Shown here: positions 59,630 through 64,000 of the stretch, in pieces
Numbering within the stretch: the stretch's first letter is position 1
How the letters are laid out: each line of letters begins with the position of its first letter
The notes under the pieces: model-generated
What the model was told of the DNA's origin: nothing
Seen by the model: only the letters and a program-made list of their open reading frames with translations
Database searches by the model: none
Made by a program: the position numbers and the translations under genes
Source of the DNA: CAIYRG01 sp964494505
GTDB lineage: Bacteria; Pseudomonadota; Alphaproteobacteria; Micropepsales; Micropepsaceae
Direction of reading: 5' to 3'
Assembly: GCA_964494505.1 (NCBI GenBank)
Contig: CAZBRO010000002.1
Location: 62,001 to 126,000, forward strand
Length of the DNA stretch: 64,000 bases

Positions 59630-60666
59630 GGCGAGGTGCGGCGCAGACGCACCACCAGCCAGAAGAAGAAGGGCGTCCCGATGAGCGCGGTCAGCACGCC
59701 GAGCTTCATTTCCGGCCCGATGCTGATGAGACGCGTGGCAATGTCCGCCGCAAGCAAAAGCACCGCGCCCGCAAGTGCCGATGGCAGGAGAATGCGGCTT
59801 GGCTGGTGGCTGGCAAATGGGCGCACGAGATGGGGGGCAACCAGCCCGATGAAGCCGATAGCGCCGGTGACGGATGTCGCCGCCCCGACCGCCATCGCGG
59901 TCCCGGCCAGCGCCAACCCGTGCAGCCTCGGGATGCTGATGCCGAGGCTTTCCGCCTGGTCCTCGCCCAGCGAAAGCGCGTCCAGCCCGCGCCCGGTGAA
60001 AGCAAGCAGCCCGCACCCCGCAACAATCAGCGGCCCGGCCAGCAGGATATGGTCCCAGCTCCGATTGGCGAGCGATCCCATCAGCCAGGTCATGATCTCG
60101 TACGCCGCATCGACGCCGGGGGCGAGATTGAGTGCAAGCGCGATCAGTGCCGCTCCAAACGTGTTGACCGCGGCGCCTGCGAGCACCAGCGCAAGTGTTC
60201 CGCCCCCACGGCCGAGCGCAAAGGTGAGTGCAATCGCTCCGAATGCGCCGAAGAGGCCGAACATCGGGATCACGGCCGATGAGATTTGAGAAAGGCCGAA
60301 ATAGATGGCGATTACCGCGCCAAAGGACGCGCCCGAAGTGACGCCAAGAAGCCCCGGTTCCGCCAGCGGATTGCGCGTGAGCCCCTGCAGAACTGCTCCG
60401 GAAAGGCCCAAGGTCGCGCCGACAAGAACCGCCAGCACGCTGCGCGGCAGCCGCAGCTCGGTGACGATAAGGGAGGAGAGCTGCAATCGCGATGACAAGA
60501 GCCCGTCCACAATTTCGCCCGGGCTCAGCCAGACGCGGCCGGCCAGCAGCGATACCGCGAACAACGCTCCGAGTATCAGCGCGATTGTCGCGGTGAGTGC
60601 GTGCGTGCGGTCCACCTGCAGGCGACGGGCGTGGGGAGAAACGCGATCAAGGCTGTCCACCGTCAT
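59626..60666 (-). CDS. btuC: Cobalamin ABC transporter permease
   Basis: The 346-residue FecCD/BtuC-type permease has about ten membrane helices, with RLPRSVLAVLVGATLGLSGA and RNPLAEPGLLGVTSGAS near the N terminus and TGAIGFIGLVAPHLVRP in the C-terminal half, all hallmark motifs. The ATG at 60666 overlaps the btuF stop. Confidence 0.92.
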   Translation of the reverse strand: MTVDSLDRVSPHARRLQVDRTHALTATIALILGALFAVSLLAGRVWLSPGEIVDGLLSSRLQLSSLIVTELRLPRSVLAVLVGATLGLSGAVLQGLTRNPLAEPGLLGVTSGASFGAVIAIYFGLSQISSAVIPMFGLFGAFGAIALTFALGRGGGTLALVLAGAAVNTFGAALIALALNLAPGVDAAYEIMTWLMGSLANRSWDHILLAGPLIVAGCGLLAFTGRGLDALSLGEDQAESLGISIPRLHGLALAGTAMAVGAATSVTGAIGFIGLVAPHLVRPFASHQPSRILLPSALAGAVLLLAADIATRLISIGPEMKLGVLTALIGTPFFFWLVVRLRRTSP

Positions 60667-61529
60667 GGCCGTTTTTTCGCCGCAGCCAGCGCGCCGAGCA
60701 TGGCGTCGCGCAGCCGCTTCGCGGCGTCGGCCGACTGAGGTAACCCGCACCGGTAGAAGGTCTCGTTGTACGTGATCTGGCGGCCCTCGAAGAGCCTTTG
60801 GACGACGGGATGCCGGATCTGCTGATGCACCTGATCCGGTCGGGTCAGCCCCGATCCACCATAAACCACGAGCTGCGGGCTAAGCACAACGAGCTGTTCC
60901 AGATCGAAGCTCGTGTAATTGCCGTAAAGCGTGTTCTGCGTGGCCTTGGCGGCCACATTCACGGCCCCTGCCGCGGTGAGGATTGCATCGAACAATGTGC
61001 CCGGTCCCGGAACATTGCCGCCGCCATCCCAGGCGACAACAGCAATCGCCGGATTGGGCGCAGACAATTTAAGCGCGGCAAGCGTCGCATCCATGCGATG
61101 GAGCAGTACATCGGCCTTTTCATCTTCGCCCACGGCGCGCCCAACCTTGCGGGCAATCGCGCGAATGTCGTCGAAGTTCTCCGCGGCCGGTATTTCAAGC
61201 AGGGCAATGCCGGTGCGCTTCAGGAGCGCGCGCACGGCCGGAGTCGACGTGGTGCCCGCGATCACAAGATCGGGTTGCTCCGCCAGGACTTCCTCCGAAG
61301 TGCCGTAATTGACCGGCACGCCGGCCGCCTTTGCCGCCGCCGGGCCCTGGGCGGGCACGCGCGAGAGATATGTCACCGAGGCGATCCGCTCCGGCGGCAG
61401 CAATTGCAGGATCAAGTCATCCGTACAAAGATTAAGAGACATGACCCGCTGAGGCTTTGGCGGCGCGGCCAAAGCCGCGCTCGAAAGACCGAGCATCATT
61501 GTTGCGGCAAGAGCGGCAGCCCTCCTCAT
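60663..61529 (-). CDS. btuF: Cobalamin-binding periplasmic protein
   Basis: The 288-residue class III substrate-binding protein has a signal peptide (LAATMMLGLSSAALA). Its two lobes contain RVMSLNLCTDDLILQLLPPER, PDLVIAGTTSTPAVRALLKR and LVVYGGSG. The ATG overlaps the btuB stop. Position between btuB and btuC, behind a B12 riboswitch, makes cobalamin the likely ligand. Confidence 0.9.
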   Translation of the reverse strand: MRRAAALAATMMLGLSSAALAAPPKPQRVMSLNLCTDDLILQLLPPERIASVTYLSRVPAQGPAAAKAAGVPVNYGTSEEVLAEQPDLVIAGTTSTPAVRALLKRTGIALLEIPAAENFDDIRAIARKVGRAVGEDEKADVLLHRMDATLAALKLSAPNPAIAVVAWDGGGNVPGPGTLFDAILTAAGAVNVAAKATQNTLYGNYTSFDLEQLVVLSPQLVVYGGSGLTRPDQVHQQIRHPVVQRLFEGRQITYNETFYRCGLPQSADAAKRLRDAMLGALAAAKKRP

Positions 61530-63478
61530 TGCAGGAACGCACGAAGGCCCATATAGACCGCCAAGCCCGAAGAACGGATGGTGTAGACCTCCTGGTATTT
61601 TCGATCGAGCAGGTTTTCCACGCGCCCGTAGAGCTGCGACATCTCATCGATCCGGTAATCGGCACCGAGATTGACGAGCGTGTAGGAAGGAAGCGTCACG
61701 CGTGGACCGCCCGAAGACGTGAAGTTCAAATCCTGCTGTTCGCCATTGTAGCGCACGGTGACATTCGCGCCATATCGATCGTCCGGCGAGCGCCATGCGA
61801 CATTGGCGCTCGCGATGTTGGGGGCACGGCGCACCTCCTCAAGGCCGCTCTCCCGCGCGCGCAAATAGGTGTAGGCAAGGTCGATGCGCCACCCTTCTGT
61901 CAATCGCGCGGAAAGGCTGGTCTCGATCCCCTCGCGCGGCGATGCCGTCACCGCATTCTCCGGCGAAGCGGAAAAATTGGGCGGCAGATAGTTGACCACG
62001 ATCTGATCTTTCAGGCGCGCGTTGAAGTAGGTGATGTCAATGAGCACCATCCGATCCAATAACGTCTGATCGAAACCCACTTCCCAGCTCTCGGATTTCT
62101 CCGGCTTGAGATTTGGATTGCCGACGAAGGAGTCGGGTCCGGGCGTATAACCGTAAAGCTGATAAATGGTGGGCGCTTTGATGCCGGTTCCTGCCGCGGC
62201 ATGGGGGCGGAAGCCATTGTCGAAACGATAGCTCGCCTGCAGCCGGTAGGTGAACGCGTTGGCGAAGCGATAATTTTCATCATAGCGCGTAGCCGCGCCC
62301 AAAGCGAGACGATCGTTCCAAACGACATCGTATTGGCCGACATAGCCGTAATTCGTGTCATGCCGCGTGCTGGTGTCGGCGACGCCCGTCGGGTCGGTGT
62401 TCTGGTATGTCTCGCGTTCGTAATCGAGCGCTGCGGTTACCTTTTGCGCCAAATCCGCGGTGCCGAAGTCGAGAGCGGTGACATAGGACGCGCGCACGCG
62501 CTTCCCTTTATCCCCGGAGCTGCGCTCATCGGCTGGGGTGAACGACCCGCCATAACCGTTTCGCTCTGCCGCCAGCCCTTGAAGGCTCAGCGCATTTTGC
62601 CAGTCTCCGCCGAGACCCTCGAACTCGGCCGCGACAAGACCCTGAAGCGATGTGTTCTTCAAATGCGCGTTGCTGTCCACCTCGAAGCCATAGGTGGGAC
62701 CGGGTGGGAAATTGAAATCCTGCTGGTTCACGTCTGCCCGGAGCGTGGAGTAGCGCGTCACCGCTTTGATGCGGAAATTATCTGCGAGCGCGTATGTGAA
62801 CTTCCCCCCGACTGTCCCATTACTGGAGCCGAGCTTTCGCGTGCCGAAGGGATTATCCGGCGTCCCGCCCGTCGCGTAATAGGCACCCGTGAGCGCATAA
62901 TCGAGGGGGCCCACGACACCGGCGGCGCGCAACGACCCGTCGACGGTATCGAACGAACCCCCTTCCATGCGACCGCTGATGCCCTGTGCTTCGGCGCCCG
63001 AGGCGGTGATGTATTGGATCACACCGCCGATGGCATCGGAACCGTAGAGCGCGCTCTGCTCGCCGCGCAGCACCTCGACTTTGGCTGCGTCCTCCGCCAG
63101 CAAAGTCGCAAAATCGAACTCGCCGAAAAACGGATCACTGGCTTTGATGCCGTCCACCAGCACGAGCGTGTGGTTGGCCTCCGCCCCGCGGATGCGCACC
63201 TGCGTGAACTGGCCGACCGAACCGGAGCGGCTGACCGCCACACCTGGAACGTCGCGCAGCACGTCGGAGACGATATCGGTTTGCCGCTGTTCGAGGTCAA
63301 GCGGTTCCAGAACTGTCGCTGACGACCCCAAGAGGTCGCTGCGGATCGCGCCGAGCCGCGACGCGGTGATCACTAGCTGTTCGGGTACTTGTTCCGGCGC
63401 CGCTTGCGCCAGTGCTGCCGATGGCAGAACGCCGAAGCAAAACAAAAGAAAACGCGATGAAACGGAAATTTTGCGCAT
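61526..63478 (-). CDS. btuB: TonB-dependent cobalamin receptor
   Basis: The 650-residue outer-membrane receptor has a signal peptide (FLLFCFGVLPSAALAQA), a TonB-box-like LVITASR, a plug domain (DVLRDVPGVAVSRSG, VRIRGAEANHTLVLVDGI, EVLRGEQSALYGSDAIGGVI) and a C-terminal 22-strand barrel. The ATG at 63478 has AAGGGA six bases upstream. It is the first gene of the operon behind the cobalamin riboswitch. Confidence 0.93.
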   Translation of the reverse strand: MRKISVSSRFLLFCFGVLPSAALAQAAPEQVPEQLVITASRLGAIRSDLLGSSATVLEPLDLEQRQTDIVSDVLRDVPGVAVSRSGSVGQFTQVRIRGAEANHTLVLVDGIKASDPFFGEFDFATLLAEDAAKVEVLRGEQSALYGSDAIGGVIQYITASGAEAQGISGRMEGGSFDTVDGSLRAAGVVGPLDYALTGAYYATGGTPDNPFGTRKLGSSNGTVGGKFTYALADNFRIKAVTRYSTLRADVNQQDFNFPPGPTYGFEVDSNAHLKNTSLQGLVAAEFEGLGGDWQNALSLQGLAAERNGYGGSFTPADERSSGDKGKRVRASYVTALDFGTADLAQKVTAALDYERETYQNTDPTGVADTSTRHDTNYGYVGQYDVVWNDRLALGAATRYDENYRFANAFTYRLQASYRFDNGFRPHAAAGTGIKAPTIYQLYGYTPGPDSFVGNPNLKPEKSESWEVGFDQTLLDRMVLIDITYFNARLKDQIVVNYLPPNFSASPENAVTASPREGIETSLSARLTEGWRIDLAYTYLRARESGLEEVRRAPNIASANVAWRSPDDRYGANVTVRYNGEQQDLNFTSSGGPRVTLPSYTLVNLGADYRIDEMSQLYGRVENLLDRKYQEVYTIRSSGLAVYMGLRAFLQ

Positions 63479-63629
63479 GGCCAATCCCTTCGGACCGAAG
63501 TCCAGTTGCGTTCACGACCGGCGGCGCACGCGCATCAACGCGCTTGCCGCTACAGGCGGCGCAAAGCCGCCACGTCGCTCGCGGGGATTAGCCGTGCCTC
63601 GGACTCACCTGGTCCGGACATGAGCGACA

Positions 63630-63825
63630 CGCACCGGCCGGTCTTCTGGCTCGCGGGTCCGCGCGTCATGCCCGCCTTCCCAGGATCGCTCCCAGTGGCT
63701 GCGGCCGTTTCAGGCCGCCTGGTGCATGCGCTCGCCGCTCACAGTTGCAGGGACAGCCGCAGATTGGGGAAGTATCCCCCGCTGCGTTCCCGTGGAGCCC
63801 TCTCGGGCACCGGCGCGCATCGATG
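63630..63825 (-). promoter_or_regulatory. Cobalamin (AdoCbl) riboswitch upstream of btuB
   Basis: On the minus strand the leader shows the ordered cobalamin-riboswitch elements: GGTGCCCGAGAGGGCTCC near the 5' end, then AATCTGCGGCTGTCCC with CAACTGTGA, GCCACTG, GGGAAGGC and the B12 box AGCCAGAAGACCGGCC (63635-63651). About 150 bases separate it from the btuB start. It should shut the whole uptake operon when adenosylcobalamin is abundant. Confidence 0.93.
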
Positions 63826-63854
63826 AGACCCAAACTCGAATCTCACCTGAGAAG

Positions 63855-63883
63855 AATTTCCTCCTTCGGGGATAAGGCGTCAA
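63855..63883 (-). promoter_or_regulatory. Candidate sigma-70 promoter of the btu operon
   Basis: On the minus strand TTGACG (63883-63878), a 17-base spacer and GAAATT (63860-63855) precede the riboswitch. Predicted transcription starts near 63848, just before the riboswitch 5' end. The -10 match is only moderate. Confidence 0.35.
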
Positions 63884-63962
63884 GCCGGGGGGCCGCACAC
63901 TCGCGCCCGCGAAGCGGCTGCGCCATACTGCAACAACGCGTCTGGAGCGAAAGAAAATTACC

Positions 63963-64000
63963 GTGAGCGCACCCGATATCGAACTGCTGGTATTCGTCGA
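63963..64000 (+). CDS. Start of a divergent gene (3' partial)
   Basis: A GTG opens a frame reading MSAPDIELLVFV to the window end. It is divergent from btuB and would share the regulatory region. Too little is visible to name it. Confidence 0.3.
   Translation, partial: MSAPDIELLVFV

Overview
The window is GC-rich alphaproteobacterial chromosome. Gene content and style (exosortase A polysaccharide locus, B12-riboswitch-controlled btu operon, frequent ATGA/GTGA overlaps, several TTG/GTG starts) suggest a soil or environmental alphaproteobacterium such as a Rhizomicrobium/Micropepsaceae-like lineage. That assignment is inferred from gene content only. I see no tRNA, rRNA, CRISPR array, intact insertion sequence or prophage.

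Positions 1-40511 hold one large exopolysaccharide locus of the exosortase A (XrtA/PEP-CTERM) type. Sugar-precursor and glycosyltransferase genes come first: a Gfo/Idh/MocA-epimerase fusion cut by the window edge, GDP-mannose dehydrogenase, glycosyltransferases and an acyltransferase. Next is the conserved XrtA core: outer-membrane export lipoprotein, chain-length determinant, tyrosine autokinase, outer-membrane barrel, AAA ATPase, polysaccharide deacetylase, FemAB-like protein, glycosyltransferase and exosortase A with a C-terminal EpsI domain. It is followed by the initiating sugar transferase and the regulators PrsK/PrsR (sigma-54 type) with the TPR protein PrsT. The third block carries the polymerase/ligase, GNAT and deacetylase-like proteins, a beta-helix protein, a YdcF protein, the Wzx flippase, a methyltransferase and an XrtA-type amidotransferase. 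No PEP-CTERM substrate protein is visible in the window.

Positions 40660-48574, on the minus strand, hold an amidohydrolase followed by seven tandem, divergent paralogs of a secreted protein family that I cannot assign to a function. They share a SVGHxEGDTLVxDT core, two conserved cysteines and an invariant Pro-Asp-Phe C terminus. Two mini-ORFs between them look like deletion relics of further copies. This array is the most unusual coding feature of the window.

Positions 48716-58147 are a mixed housekeeping/accessory segment: OmpA, YihY, a Tat-type LVIVD-repeat protein, small hypothetical proteins, DusB, a cyclophilin, a TolB-like protein and an M28 peptidase. It contains dispersed palindromic repeats at 51993-52063, 52418-52494 and 52509-52583, the last two touching the ends of genes.

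Positions 58272-63850 form a cobalamin uptake operon (btuB-btuF-btuC-btuD-adenosyltransferase) transcribed leftward, with overlapping start and stop codons throughout, behind a cobalamin riboswitch.
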